A DNA stretch of 64,000 nt from Anaeramoeba ignava (GCA_028826165.1 JAPDFW010000083.1:248001-312000); one strand, 5' to 3'; positions 35,291-47,050 are shown, counted from the first letter of the stretch. The notes: generated by a model from the letters alone, not told the origin. Numbers and translations are program-made.

Positions 35291-38200
35291 TTAACGTGAA
35301 AAAACTTCTTCAGTCCAAGTATGATAATCATAACCATCTTCAACTTTAGGAGCAGTAGATAAGATATAATTGATATCATGATCATCCATTACCAATTCCA
35401 TAAGATCTTTCTTAGCAACTTTGAAACCACGATTAATTAAAATAAAGGAATTAATAATTTCATCTTTAGTATCAGTATCACCAAACAAAACAATCATGAA
35501 ATCCTTAAATCTCTCATAAGAAATATCCTTTCCATCACCATATTCCTCCATGATTTTAGTGATCTCTTTGGGGGTTCTCTCCTCTCCAAGAGAATATAAA
35601 CAAGCAGTAAGCTCTTTTCTATCAATAGTACCTGAATTATCGAAATCAAATTGTTTGAAGTTTTCTTCGATTTCTTCCATCTGTTCCGCAGTGATGCCGC
35701 GGAGTTTCTGGTTCTCGATTTCCTCCTCAAGCATTTTCTTCTTGCGTTTGAGGAAGTTTTCGTATTGTTCAAATTGAACAAGAACATCTTTTAAAGTAAG
35801 TGTTGTATGACGGTTATTTTGGATTCCTGCTTTGTCCATCTTTTCCTGGATATCCTGGAGCGGCTTGATCTTTGTGCGTTCTGAAGAGAGACCTGAGATG
35901 GATTTGTCAACGAAGGCGAGCTGGTTTTCAAGAGACTCTTTTGAGATTGTAATTTTGTCTTTTTGCTCGGAAATCCATTTTGAAAACGGATCAGCTAATT
36001 CGGCGAATTTTCTGCAGAGCGCATCATTATCTCGTTGTCTTTTAAGCTCTGCTTCATAGGCTTGCTTGCGGTTTTGAAGAGCGGATTTAAGTGAGGACAT
36101 TGAGCTTGAGACGTCATCCAATGTGAGTTGTGTGTATGGATTTTCTGTGACTTCGAGTTCGTCCATTTGCTCTTTGAGCGAGGAGCAATTTTGTTCGAGT
36201 TCATTTGCTTGGCTGAGCACGGCTTTGTCGGAATTGGTGATGTAGCTGGAATATGCCTCCACCTCTTCGAGAGTGAATCCGAAGTCTCGGAGACTGGCGT
36301 TCTCGATCTCGAGTTTGATAAAGGCGACGATCTCAGCGCTTGTGTTTGCGAAATCGAGACGAAGTTGCTCCTTTTTGGTTTCGCGAACAAGACATTCATC
36401 AAGATATTTTTTCTTTTTGCTTGCAAGATTGGCGAGCTCGCTGAATTTGGAGTCGATTTCTGTGTGGCGAGCCTCAATTGCAGAGCGCGAGTCTTTTCCG
36501 AATGATTTGTTTTGATATTTGGTTTCGTCGAAGATGTATTGCGAGAGCTCCGTACTGTATTTCTGGGCTATGATTTTGGCGCCGAACTGCTTGAACTCTG
36601 CGACGCGAGTTTGCACCATTGCATTATATTGGGTGTTGTATGACTCAAGGATATTCAGGTAGGTTTTTGCTTCTGAGACGGAGTTGATTGGTTCGAGTTT
36701 TTCGACAGTCGGTTTCTTAGAAGAGAACCACTCGGAGATTTTCTTGTGCTTATCGAGATGCTCCTCGTTCATTTGTCGCACGTTGAGGATGAAATTCTCG
36801 CGTTTGAGATGATCTTCAAGAATTGCCTTCTTGGTTTTTGCCAGTTCAGATAATTTTTCGAAATTTGAGTTCATCAAATCAATTCTTGATTGAATTTCCT
36901 CGAGCTTGTTGTCGTTGAATGTTTTTCCTTGGTATTGTGTCTCATCACAAACATATTCGGAGTGCTCGGTCTTGTAGTGTTGTGCAAGGAGATCTTTTCC
37001 AAGAGTAACGAATTCGGCAAGCTGTCCGTTGGTGTATTTGTTAAACTCATTCGAATACGATCCAAAAAATTCAAGTTGTCTTCGTGCTTCGACGACTGAG
37101 TTGATTGTTTCCATGGTGTTGAGGTACTGCTCTTTGGATTCGACCCATTGGCTCAGATGGGCAAGTCTGTCGAGATGCTCTGCATTCATTTGTCTGGCCT
37201 TCTCGATGAATTCCTCGCGTTTCAGATGATCGTCGAGGATGATTTTCTTTGTTTTTTCGAGATTTTCAAGTTCGCGGAGGAATTTTTGGATTTCCTGGTT
37301 GCGCTGGAGGATCTTGTCCAATTGGTTTGCACCGAATGTTTTTCCCTGGTACTTTGTCTCGTTGAATACGTATCCGGAAAACTTTGTCTCGTATTTCTGC
37401 GCGGCGGTGTCCTTGCCAAGTTTCATGAACTCATCAACAAGTGTGTCGCAAGTGCTTTTGAATTCGTTAACATAAAGTTCGAGGATCCTGAGGTTCTTTG
37501 AGGCGTCAGGAACGCTGTTGATTTCCTCGCGCGTCTCGAGATAGCGTTTCTTGTCGAGATACCATTTGTGGATTTGGTCGTATTTGTCTTTGTGCTCATC
37601 GTTCATTTGTCTGACTTTCTCGATGAATTCCTCGCGTTTCAAATGATCATCAAGAATAGGGCGTTTGATTTTTGCCAGTTCATCAAGTTTCTTGAATTTT
37701 TCATCAATGATTTTGTCATTTTTTTGGATTTCGGTTGAGTTTTCGTATTTTTCTCTGACAAGCTCTTCAGAAAGTTTTCTTAGATTTGCCACTCCAGTAT
37801 TAATAACGGTTTCATTTTCCTTTTCGAAACGGTCGAGAAGTCTGAGATGGAGATTAGCAGCTGAAACGGAGGATATTTCCTCTCTGAATTCAAGATACTT
37901 TTGCTTATCTGCAGAATACTCGATGAGTTTGTCAAAACGGGATCTGTGCTGAATAGCAAGATTTGCGAGCTTGAGTTGGCGATTCAATTCCGCATGAAGA
38001 GCGACTTTTCGTTCCTGTTCGCACTCCTCCAAATGCAGCATGTCCTTCTCGATATCCCGCAAAGAGCATCCGATTTCGGGTTTGAATTCGGGCCGTTTGT
38101 GATGCGCAAGTCGCATTGCCAGGTTGTTGAAATTGGACTCAAGATCCAGTTGGTTCGCAATCAATGTGTTTTTATCATTTGCTTTGTATTCGTAAAACTG

Positions 38201-39112
38201 TTCCAAACGATGCTTAGCACCCGCCATTGTGTTATCGATTGTTCTGTCTTCGAGGATTTTCTCAACTTTCTTAACGGTTTCTTTGAAGTTTTTTGCTGTC
38301 TTATTGTATTCAGCCTTGAGCCTGTCGTTTTCCTTTGTCATCACAATTAATTTCTTAATTCTTCTAGCTGCCAAATCAAGTTTTCTTTGTTCCGCAATTC
38401 CGTAGTAATATTCACTGACATAAACAACCATTGAGTTCTCATCAAGTTTTCTAATCTCATCAGGCGTGATGTATTTTTCCAGGCCAAAGTACTTCTCGGC
38501 TGCGTCTTGAGCAATCTGTAGGGTTTTGATAGGATCACCCGAATTCAAACTGTCGAAATCAATTAATTTTGGACGATGTTTGTGGATAATTGCGCACAAA
38601 GCTAATCCGTCCGCAAAACTCTTCTTGAAGTCAGTGATTTCGACTCCCTTGTAATTGTGGGTCTTGTTTTTGCACCACATCAATAACGCATCTTTTGCAT
38701 TCAATGAATCACCTCCACTTTCATCATCGATTTTCATAAATTTCATCATGATTCCCCAAGTCAAAGCTAATGCTGCCTTTTGATCGCCTTTTTCTAATTG
38801 TTCTGCTGATGGTTTCACTTTCATATCAACTCCTTTACTCCATGCAAATTTCAATGCGTTGTTTAAATTGTCAATTCGATGGACTGACATTTTTGGTCTT
38901 TGATTGTATTTTCCTTCAAATTTCGATTCGCTTAAAACTTCAATTAAACTCAATAAAACAATCCCATCTTTGTAATCATCTACTATATCATTTACTTGGA
39001 TTTCTGGTCTTGTTCTTAATAATTTTTGTTTAACCCATCTTGAGAAAATTTTTCTTTGTAATCTAACCCATTCTTGACTTTTTGGTCCAGTAGTTCTTCC
39101 AGTTCTTGACAT
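35291..39112 (-). CDS. Alpha-actinin-like actin cross-linker with extended rod, 1273 aa
   Basis: Actin bundling protein, intronless. The start is the ATG at 39112. Residues 15-125 are CH1 (KIFSRWVKQKLL, DGIVLLSLIEVLSE) and 135-240 CH2 (DALLMWCKNKTHNYKGVEIT, FADGLALCAIIHKHRPKLID), a complete actin-binding tandem. A spectrin-like helical rod follows. Residues of about 490-900 are three tandem ~138-aa repeats, each opening with DHLKRE(E/N)FI and containing a KYQ(G/N)K(T/S)F-like motif; spacing in DNA is 409-417 bp. The C-terminus is a calmodulin-like EF region: loop DFDNSGTIDRKE (about 1150-1165) has all canonical Ca ligands, the next hand (YGDGKDISYERF) is degenerate, and a final SxxxxDxDDHD segment matches actinin hands 3-4. 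Classic alpha-actinin is about 890 aa, so the rod is longer by roughly the three-repeat block. The gene is visibly less AT-rich than its surroundings. Confidence 0.92.
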   Translation of the reverse strand: MSRTGRTTGPKSQEWVRLQRKIFSRWVKQKLLRTRPEIQVNDIVDDYKDGIVLLSLIEVLSESKFEGKYNQRPKMSVHRIDNLNNALKFAWSKGVDMKVKPSAEQLEKGDQKAALALTWGIMMKFMKIDDESGGDSLNAKDALLMWCKNKTHNYKGVEITDFKKSFADGLALCAIIHKHRPKLIDFDSLNSGDPIKTLQIAQDAAEKYFGLEKYITPDEIRKLDENSMVVYVSEYYYGIAEQRKLDLAARRIKKLIVMTKENDRLKAEYNKTAKNFKETVKKVEKILEDRTIDNTMAGAKHRLEQFYEYKANDKNTLIANQLDLESNFNNLAMRLAHHKRPEFKPEIGCSLRDIEKDMLHLEECEQERKVALHAELNRQLKLANLAIQHRSRFDKLIEYSADKQKYLEFREEISSVSAANLHLRLLDRFEKENETVINTGVANLRKLSEELVREKYENSTEIQKNDKIIDEKFKKLDELAKIKRPILDDHLKREEFIEKVRQMNDEHKDKYDQIHKWYLDKKRYLETREEINSVPDASKNLRILELYVNEFKSTCDTLVDEFMKLGKDTAAQKYETKFSGYVFNETKYQGKTFGANQLDKILQRNQEIQKFLRELENLEKTKKIILDDHLKREEFIEKARQMNAEHLDRLAHLSQWVESKEQYLNTMETINSVVEARRQLEFFGSYSNEFNKYTNGQLAEFVTLGKDLLAQHYKTEHSEYVCDETQYQGKTFNDNKLEEIQSRIDLMNSNFEKLSELAKTKKAILEDHLKRENFILNVRQMNEEHLDKHKKISEWFSSKKPTVEKLEPINSVSEAKTYLNILESYNTQYNAMVQTRVAEFKQFGAKIIAQKYSTELSQYIFDETKYQNKSFGKDSRSAIEARHTEIDSKFSELANLASKKKKYLDECLVRETKKEQLRLDFANTSAEIVAFIKLEIENASLRDFGFTLEEVEAYSSYITNSDKAVLSQANELEQNCSSLKEQMDELEVTENPYTQLTLDDVSSSMSSLKSALQNRKQAYEAELKRQRDNDALCRKFAELADPFSKWISEQKDKITISKESLENQLAFVDKSISGLSSERTKIKPLQDIQEKMDKAGIQNNRHTTLTLKDVLVQFEQYENFLKRKKKMLEEEIENQKLRGITAEQMEEIEENFKQFDFDNSGTIDRKELTACLYSLGEERTPKEITKIMEEYGDGKDISYERFKDFMIVLFGDTDTKDEIINSFILINRGFKVAKKDLMELVMDDHDINYILSTAPKVEDGYDYHTWTEEVFSR

Positions 39113-39335
39113 TATTAAATTAAATTAAAATTTAAAATTAAATTTTTAAATTGGAAAAAAATGAAAAAAATTTATTTTAAAAAAAAAAAAAGCAAAAATT
39201 TTTGCCTTCTTTTTAAATTTTATTTACAAAATAATTAGTAAAATTAAAATAAAAATTAATCAGTTTTTTTTAAATTACATTTTCTTTTTATTATTTTTTC
39301 TTTTCTTTTTTTTAAAAAAAATAAAATAATTCTTT

Positions 39336-40608
39336 TCAATTATTTTCTTTTGTTTTTTTATGTAAATTTGTTTTCTTTTTATTATTCTGTTTTAATTCTT
39401 CATTTTCTTGATTTTGAAAAACATGAATTGGTGAAAAACTACTTGTAAAAACTGGTGAATGTAAAGGAACATGATTTGTGACATTATTAACTAAAGTGTT
39501 TGAAAATTGATTTTGAGTTATTGGAACAACTTTATCAAAAGATGGATTGCAATATGAAAGCATTTGTCTACATTTTTTTAATTCTTCTTCTTGTGTTTTT
39601 CTTAATTCTCTTTCATTTTTTAATTCTGTGATTAAATGTTTAATTAAATCTATTAATTCTGAAAGTTGTGTTTTCATTTTTTCGTTTTCTTCTAATGATT
39701 TTTTGATTTTTTCTCTTCTATTTCTTTGGTTAATACGATTTCTTTTTCGTTTTTCTTCTTGTTCGTCACTTTTTTTTATAAATGAATTTTATAAATGAAT
39801 TTTAATTTTATTTTTAATTTTAGTTTTATAAATGAATTTTAATTATTTTTAATTTTAATTTTATAAATGAATTTTATTTTATAAATGAATTTTATTTTTA
39901 TAAATGAATTTTATTTTTATAAATGAATTTTATTTTTATAAATGAATTTAATTTTATAAATGAATTTTAATTTTATAAATGAATTTTAATTTTATAAATG
40001 AATTTTAATTTTATAAATGAATTTTAATTTTATAAATGAATTTTAATTTTATAAATGAATTTAAATTTTATAAATGAATTTATTTTTATAAATGAATTTT
40101 AATTTTTATAAATGAATTTAATTTTATAAATGAATTTAAATTTTGTTTACTTGATAATTTCTTTTTTTCGAATCTTTCGATTTATTTTCTCTTTATTTGA
40201 ATTTATTTTTTCATTATTTGATATTATTGGATGAATTGTTGGTGTTGTTGGTAAATGAAGAATTTTTTGTTGAATAAATAAATTTCATTTTGAAGTTAAG
40301 AAAATGAAGAATTTGGTAAAGAAGATCTGAATATTAAACAAAATATTCAAAAAAAAATTAAAAATTAAAATTAAAAATTAAAATTTAAAAATTTTCTAAT
40401 TAAACAAACATGAAAAAAGTTTCTATATTCATTTGATTTTATAAAAAATATAAAAAAGATAAAATAAAAATAAGTTTTTCTTTTTTTTTTTTTTTTAAAT
40501 TTTTAAATTTATTTTACGTTGAGTTGAATCAAAATGTGGTTTAAATTCTTGATCTGTTGGTGAATTTGGAAATGAAAAAGAGAAATCATTATCATCAAGA
40601 GGAATCAT
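39336..40608 (-). CDS. bZIP transcription factor, about 232 aa, three exons
   Basis: Exons on the minus strand: 40608-40518, 40326-40151, 39768-39336. Residues 1-30 are acidic/Ser/Phe-rich (MIPLDDNDFSFSFPNSPTD), resembling an activation or phosphodegron segment. The basic region RKRNRINQRNRREKIKKSLE matches the bZIP NxxxxxxxR pattern and leads into a leucine-zipper helix (ENEKMKTQLSELIDLIKHLI, TELKNERELRKTQEEELKKC). The tail is Asn/Lys-rich. Exon 2 is one base too long: without removing an A from the run at 40263-40268 it stops early, and with the change the phase into exon 3 is exact (split codon AA/T). Intron 2 is a TATAAATGAATTTTAATTT array. Dimer partners and targets are not readable. The basic region is atypical (Asn-Gln where Ala-Ala is usual). 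Confidence 0.75.
39769..40150 (-). repeat. bZIP intron 2: tandem TTTTATAAATGAATTTTAA array
   Basis: 382-nt intron made of about 18 copies of an 18-20-bp unit (TTTTATAAATGAATTTTAAT and shorter forms). The same motif occurs in CCT2 intron 5 (12864-12907), the CENP-I intron (16680-16742) and CPSF2 intron 5 (20560-20640). Confidence 0.9.
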
Positions 40609-40839
40609 TTATGAGTAATTTATATTTTTAAACTTAAAAAAAAAAGAAAAAAAAAATGAAAAAAAAAATGAAAAAAAAAATAAATTAAAATTAAATTTTT
40701 TTATTTATTTTTTTTTATTTAAAGTTGTTATTATTAAAAAAATAAGAAAATCTTTTAAAAAAGAGTTAATTGTCATAAATTATTAATAAATGAGTAATTA
40801 AAAAAAAAAAGCAAAAAATAAATTCTTCTTTATTCTTTA
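40609..40839 (-). promoter_or_regulatory. Upstream region of the bZIP gene
   Basis: 231 bp. The minus strand carries TTTTTTTTTTCATTTTTTTTT and a second TCATTTTTTTTTTC copy at about 40642-40680, as before other starts in this window. The rest is A/T-rich with no gene. Confidence 0.4.
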
Positions 40840-41990
40840 TTCTTTTAATTTATCTAATTATTTTATTTATTCAAATCTAATTAAAAATTGAAATAAAATA
40901 TAATTAAATTTATTCCTTTTTTAAATTTTTAAATTTATTTTAAATAATTAATTATAATTAAAAATAAATTCAAAATTAAATTATTTTTAAATTTTCTAAT
41001 TATTTTATTTATTCAAATTTAATTAAAAATTGAAATAAAATATAATTAAATTTATTCCACTTTTTTCCAAAACACCAAAAAATTTATTTTAATAATTAAT
41101 TATAATTAAAAATAAATTAAAATTAAATTTTTATTTATAATTTATTCTAATTATTTTATTTATTCAAATCAAATTAAAAATTGAAATAAAATTTAATTAA
41201 ATTTATTCTACTTTTTTTTAATTTCGGCAAATCCAAATTTATTTAAATAATTAATTATAATTAAAAATAAATTCTTCTTTATTCTTTATTATTTATAATT
41301 TTTCTAATTATTTTATTTATTCAAATTAAATTAAAAATTGAAATAAAATTTAATTAAATTTATTCCACTTTTTTTTTTTAATTTCAAAAAACAAATCCAA
41401 ATTTATTTAAATAATTAATTATAATTAAAAATAAATTCTTCTTTATTCTTTATTATTTATAAGTTATTCTAATTATTTTATTTATTCAAATCAAATTAAA
41501 AATTGAAATAAAATATAATTAAATTTATTCCACTTTTTTTTTAATTTCAAAACACAAATCCAAATTTATTTTAATAATTAATTATAATTAAAAATAAATT
41601 CTTCTTTATTCTTTATTCTTTATAAGTTATTCTAATTATTTTATTTATTTAAATTAAATTAAAAATTGAAATAAAATATAATTAAATTTATTCCACTTTT
41701 TTTTTAATTTCAAAACACAAATCCAAATTTATTTTAATAATTAATTATAATTAAAAATTAAATTTAAAATTAAATTCAAAATTAAATTATTTTAAATTTT
41801 TCTAATTATTTTATTTATTCAAATTTAATTAAAAATTGAAATAAAATATAATTAAATTTATTCCACTTTTTTTTTAATTTCAAAACACAAATCCAAATTT
41901 ATTTTAATAATTAATTATAATTAAAATTAAATTTAAAATTAAATTATTTTAAATTTTTTTAATTATTTTTTATTCTTCTTTTTGAATTTG
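40840..41990. repeat. Second satellite: about seven tandem copies of a ~143-170-bp unit
   Basis: Each copy holds TTCTAATTATTTTATTTATT, TAAAAATTGAAATAAAATAT, AATTAAATTTATTCCACTTT, AATTTCAAAACACAAATCCA and TAATAATTAATTATAATTAA. Starts are near 40853, 40996, 41146, 41302, 41468, 41631 and 41801. Unit length varies with an inserted TTCTTCTTTATTCTTTATT block. No coding potential. Confidence 0.88.
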
Positions 41991-42097
41991 AATTGAAAAT
42001 CCAAAAAGAAAAATTAAAAGAAAAAATCAAAAAGATTTTCTTTTTGATTTTTGAATGATTTTTATTCTTTTCTTTTTTGAAATGAATTGAAAAAGAA

Positions 42098-45000
42098 TTA
42101 GATATCATCTGAAAGTTCAATTTCTTGATTTTGATTTTGATTTTGATTTTGATTTCTTTTTTTGGATTTGCTTTTGATCCACATTATAATTATAATGATA
42201 ATAGCAACTCCAACAATAGGAACAATTACTGCTGGAATAATTACTTTTGTATTAGATGAACTTTCAGTTGCTTCTTGTGTTGGTGCTGCAATAGTTGTAA
42301 TTGAAGTTGTTAAATTTGCTCCTGAATATTCATTCGATTCACATTTCCAATCACCAGATGCAAATATTGTAATTTCATAATTTTCTCCTCCAATTAAATT
42401 GAAAATTGAAATTTGATTCATTAATTTGGAAACACAAATTGATCCTGAACCATAAGATAATGAATATCCACTTAATCCTTTTGATAATTCTAATGGATTC
42501 CATTCACATTCAAATCCACAAATTATTGGATTACAATTAAATCCAGTTATATTTCCTAATTTAGGTTTAATTGAAATTGTTTCACTTGGATATCCTAAAT
42601 TTTGAGTTTCACAAATTAAATCAATACATCCTTCAACAGAAACTTGATATTCAAAATTTCCATCTAATTCATTAATTGTTCCAATCATTTCATTTCCATT
42701 TGGAATTAATGTTGTGAAATTTATCCAAGTCATTCTTCCATCAATAGAAACTAAATAAGATTTTGCTTCAGATAATTTTGAAAAAATAATTTCAATTTCT
42801 TCAACTTTGGAATTTGATTGAATAATTGAAGGAGCAGATAATTTATTAGTTTCAATTTCAATTATTGAAGATAATCCTGAATAATCATTTGGATCACAAT
42901 TTGTATCAGCAGATGCAAATATTGTAATTTCATATTTTTTACCTCCAATTAAATTTGAAATTGAATAATTAGTTGATGATTTATCTAAACAAATTGATTC
43001 TGAACCATAAGATAATGAATATCCATTTAATCCTGTTGATAATTCTAATGAATTCCATTCACATTCAAATCCACAAATTATTGGATTACAATTAAATCCA
43101 GTTATATTTCCTAATTTAGGTTTAATTAAAATTGATTCACTTGGATATCCTAAATATTCAAATGTACAACTTGAATCACTACATCCTCTAATTGAAACTT
43201 CATATTCAACATTTCCAGATAATTGATTAATTGTTCCAGTCACTTCATTTCCACTTGAAATTAATGATGAAAAACTTATCCAATTTTGTTGATTATCAAT
43301 AGAAACTAAATAAGATTTTGCTTCAGATAATTTTGAAAAAATCATTTCAATTTCCTCAACTTTGGAATTTGATTGAATAATTGAAGGAGCAGATAATTTA
43401 TCAGTTTCAATTTCAATTATTGAAGATAATCCTGAATAATCATTTGGATCACAATTTGGATCAGCAGATGCAAATATTGTAATTTCATAATTTTCTCCTC
43501 CAATTAAATTTGAAATTGAATAATTAGTTGATGATTTATCTAAACAAATTGATTCTGAACCATAAGATAATGAATATCCATTTAATCCTGTTGATAATTC
43601 TAATGAATTCCATTCACATTCAAATCCACAAATTATTGGATTACAATTAAATCCAGTTATATTTCCTAATTTGGGTTTAATTGAAATTGATTCACTTGGA
43701 TATCCTAAATTTTGAGTTTGGCAAATTAAATCAGTACATCCTCTAACTGAAACTTCATATTCAACATTTCCATCTAATTCATTAATTGTTCCAATCATTT
43801 CACTTTCATTTGAAATTAATGATGAAAAACTTATCCAATTTTGTTGATTATCAATAGAAACTAAATAAGATTTTGCTGCAGATAATTTTGAAAAAATCAT
43901 TTCAATTTCTTCAACTTTGGAATTTGATTGAATAATTGAAGGAGCAGATAATTTTTCAGTTGTAATTTCAAATGTAACATTTAAACCTGAATAATCATTT
44001 GGTTTACAATTTGGATCAGCAGATGCAAATATTGTAATTTCATAATTTTCTCCTCCAGTTAAATTTGAAATTGAAAAATTAGTTGATGATTTATCTAAAC
44101 AAATTGATTGAGTTTGATCAATAGATTTTAATTGTTGATTAGTTAATAAAAGATTGATTATAATAGCAAATGCCTGTATTCCTGGTGAATCTATTGAATC
44201 CCAACTACATTCAAATCCACAACTTTTTGCTGAAACATTTAATCCAGTTATATTTGATAATTGAGCTTTAATTGGAATTGATTCACTTGAATATCCTAAA
44301 TATTCAAATGTACAACTTGAATCACTACATCCTCTAATTGAAACTTCATATTCAACATTTCCAGATATATTATTAATTAATCCAGTTATTTCTTCTCCAT
44401 TTGGAATTAATGATGAGAAATTAATCCAAGTTTGTTGATTATCAATAGAAACTAAATAAGATTTTGCTTGAATTAAATTTGTGAAAATCAATTCAATTTC
44501 ATCAGGTTTTGAATTTGATTGAATAATTGAAGGAGAAGGTATTTTTTGAGTTGTAATTGAAGTTGATGAATTTAAACCTGAATAATTACTTGATTTACAA
44601 TTTGGATCAGCAGAAGCAGATACAAAATATCATAATTTGCACCTCCAAGTAATTCTGTAAGTGATAAAGTTGTTGATGATTTATTCAAACAAGTTAAATT
44701 TTGATTAAACCAAAATGAAATTGCTTGTAATCCTTCTGATAATTCTAATGAATTCCATTCACAATCAAATCCACAAATTGATGAATTACAATTTAATCCA
44801 GTTATATTTCCTAATTGAGCTTTAATTGAAATTGTTTGACTTGAATCACCTAAATATTGAGGTTGACAACTTGAATCAGTACATCCTCTAACTGCAACTC
44901 CATATTCAACATTTCCATCTAATTGATTAATTGTTCCAATCATTTCATTTCCATTTGGAATTAATGATGAAAAATTTATCCAAGATAAATGATCATCTAT

Positions 45001-47050
45001 TGTAACTAAATAAGCTTTTGCTTGAGAAACTTGAGAAAAAGTAATTTGAATTAATTCAATTCCAGAATATGAACTTATAATATTTGGATGAGGAATATCT
45101 GCAATTCTAATTTGAAAAGAAGAAATAACACCACAACCACCATTTGAAGCACAAGCTGAAACATTAATTTGATAATATTGATTTGGAAGATTAACTGAAA
45201 AATTGAAAGATAAATCAGAAACATTAAAATGATTGAAAATCAAGAAGTGAACCTGATTGAGAAGTAAGATTATAATAAGAAGGAGCAATAGAACTATCAG
45301 GAGGAAGCCAAGAACAATGAACATCTAAAACATCTGAAACTAAACATTGAAGATCAAAAACTGGACCAAATCCAACTTGAACTTTTCCATAAGCTAACTC
45401 TCCTTCATCATCTCCGATACATTCATATGTTCTACAAGGTACCACATAGATAGTGTAAATTTCTCCACAAGTTAAATCAGAAAGACCCACAGAATAAGCT
45501 GATTCAGGCACATCTATGCATCCGTCAACAGACTTATCTATTCCCCAACAAAAAATGTAATGATCAAGATTAGGAATACCTGCAATAATTTGAACATCAG
45601 GAGGATCCCAAAAAGTATTAATTCTATCAGAAAGTCCAGTTAATGTCAAATTTTTCACAGCATCAATCATTGTTTTTAAAGTAGTTGTTGTTGTTGGATT
45701 TCCACATTGTCCTGTTGTTACATTACAAGCTTTGATTTGAATTGAATATTCTTCATTCCCATAAATTTGGTAATAATCTTGAGAAGTAAATTCTTCATAA
45801 AACACATTTACTGATGAATCAAAACTAGGATTTGGAATGATTGTCCAACCATATCCATAATCAATTTGGAATTGAAGAGTAACATCATTTTCAGGTTGAG
45901 TCCAATAACATTCAAATTTGGAATACAAAGAAGTACAATTTACCAAATCAATTCCAGGACCAGTTAAAATAGATTGTTCCAAGATGTAAACGCCACGAGG
46001 TGAAAAAGATTTGATTACAATAGACCAGTTTCCTGACATAGCAACTGTAGAACCAAAACTATAAGCGAAAGAAGAAGGCTTCATCACAGGTTGTTCAACC
46101 CAATTACCTGATTGATAAATGTAAACATAGACACTCGAAGCACCCGAGTTACCAACAAGAACTTCATTTCCATCTTCGCTGATAGAGACAGTCATCCCAA
46201 ATGTCGTACTGATTGTATCAGAAAGTGACTTATCTAGATCATAAGTTGATCCATTTTTTCTGTAGATGAAAGCTGCATTAGAGTAGTATGTTCCAACAAC
46301 AAAAACACTTCCATCATCACAAATTGAAAGAGCATAACTAAATCCTTTCGGTCCTGTTAGATTTTGTATTTTATTCCATTGTCCGCTATCATATGAATAA
46401 ACAAAAGTAGTATTGTCATATCCATCTCCAACAAGAAGAATTTCTCCATTTTCTGAAATTGCAAGAGGAAAGCCATAGGACACAAAAGACATTGTTTTTG
46501 TTAGAACTTTTGTTGAACTCCAAGTTCCAGATGCATATTCGAAAATCTCAACTTGATTCTTCATACTTCCAACAGCAATTCTGTTTCCATCTCCTGATAA
46601 AGCAACACCTATCCCAAAATAAGAATATGCATCCCCTGCTAATACATCCCTCTGAACATATTCACTACCTGACCAACTGTAAATGAAAACCTCGCTCGTG
46701 CTATGTGAACTAATTGCCAAAACACTTGAATCTGCTGAAAAGTCGACATTGAGTCCGAATCGTGAATTTGATGCTCCAGTGATATTTTGTATATATTGCC
46801 AATTTGTTCCATCATATTTGAAAATATACACTATCAAACCGTAATCATCTCCTACTGCAGCTGTATCTTGATTTATTGCCAATCCATCTCCATATCCAGA
46901 AGCAGTAGAACTTGGAAATTGATTGAATACCTCTTTCCAAACATAAGTTTCGGCACCTGATGATTCAAATTTGATTTTGGAACTTTGAATTAATTGAATC
47001 AAAAAGAAAAGGAAAATCAAAAGCAAAATAATTGTTCTTTTAATCAACAT
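42098..47050 (-). CDS. Type I membrane protein: FG-GAP-like propeller plus fibronectin-III repeats, about 1650 aa
   Basis: The start is the ATG at 47050, giving a signal peptide (IILLLIFLFFLIQLIQS). Residues of about 30-380 are FG-GAP/integrin-alpha-like blades (FGLNVDFSADSSVLAIS, YFGIGVALSGDGNRIAVGS, FGMTVSISEDGNEVLVG), a likely beta-propeller. Then come Cys-containing FN3-like domains, and from about residue 680 a two-domain module of 185 aa repeated roughly four and a half times (SAPSIIQSNSKVEEIE, AKSYLVSIDNQQNW, ITGFNCNPIICGFECEW, GGENYEITIFASAD). Near the end is one transmembrane helix (IIPAVIVPIVGVAIIIIIIM), a basic stop-transfer and a short NQNQ tail. The frame needs one base fewer at 45226-45229 and one more at 44624-44627; the total is then exactly 1651 codons. 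Probable adhesion or surface receptor; the ligand is unknown. Confidence 0.85.
42780..44520 (-). repeat. 555-bp coding repeats (185-aa FN3 pairs)
   Basis: The marker AATTTGATTGAATAATTGAA occurs at about 42811, 43366, 43921 and 44512, so two adjacent units are exactly 555 bp and the next is about 591. Units 1-3 are nearly identical over long stretches, indicating recent duplication or homogenisation within the gene. Confidence 0.88.

Noticed and set aside
35550-38350. Many + strand open frames opposite alpha-actinin
   Set aside because: They are antisense shadows favoured by the higher GC content of that gene, with no domain similarity.
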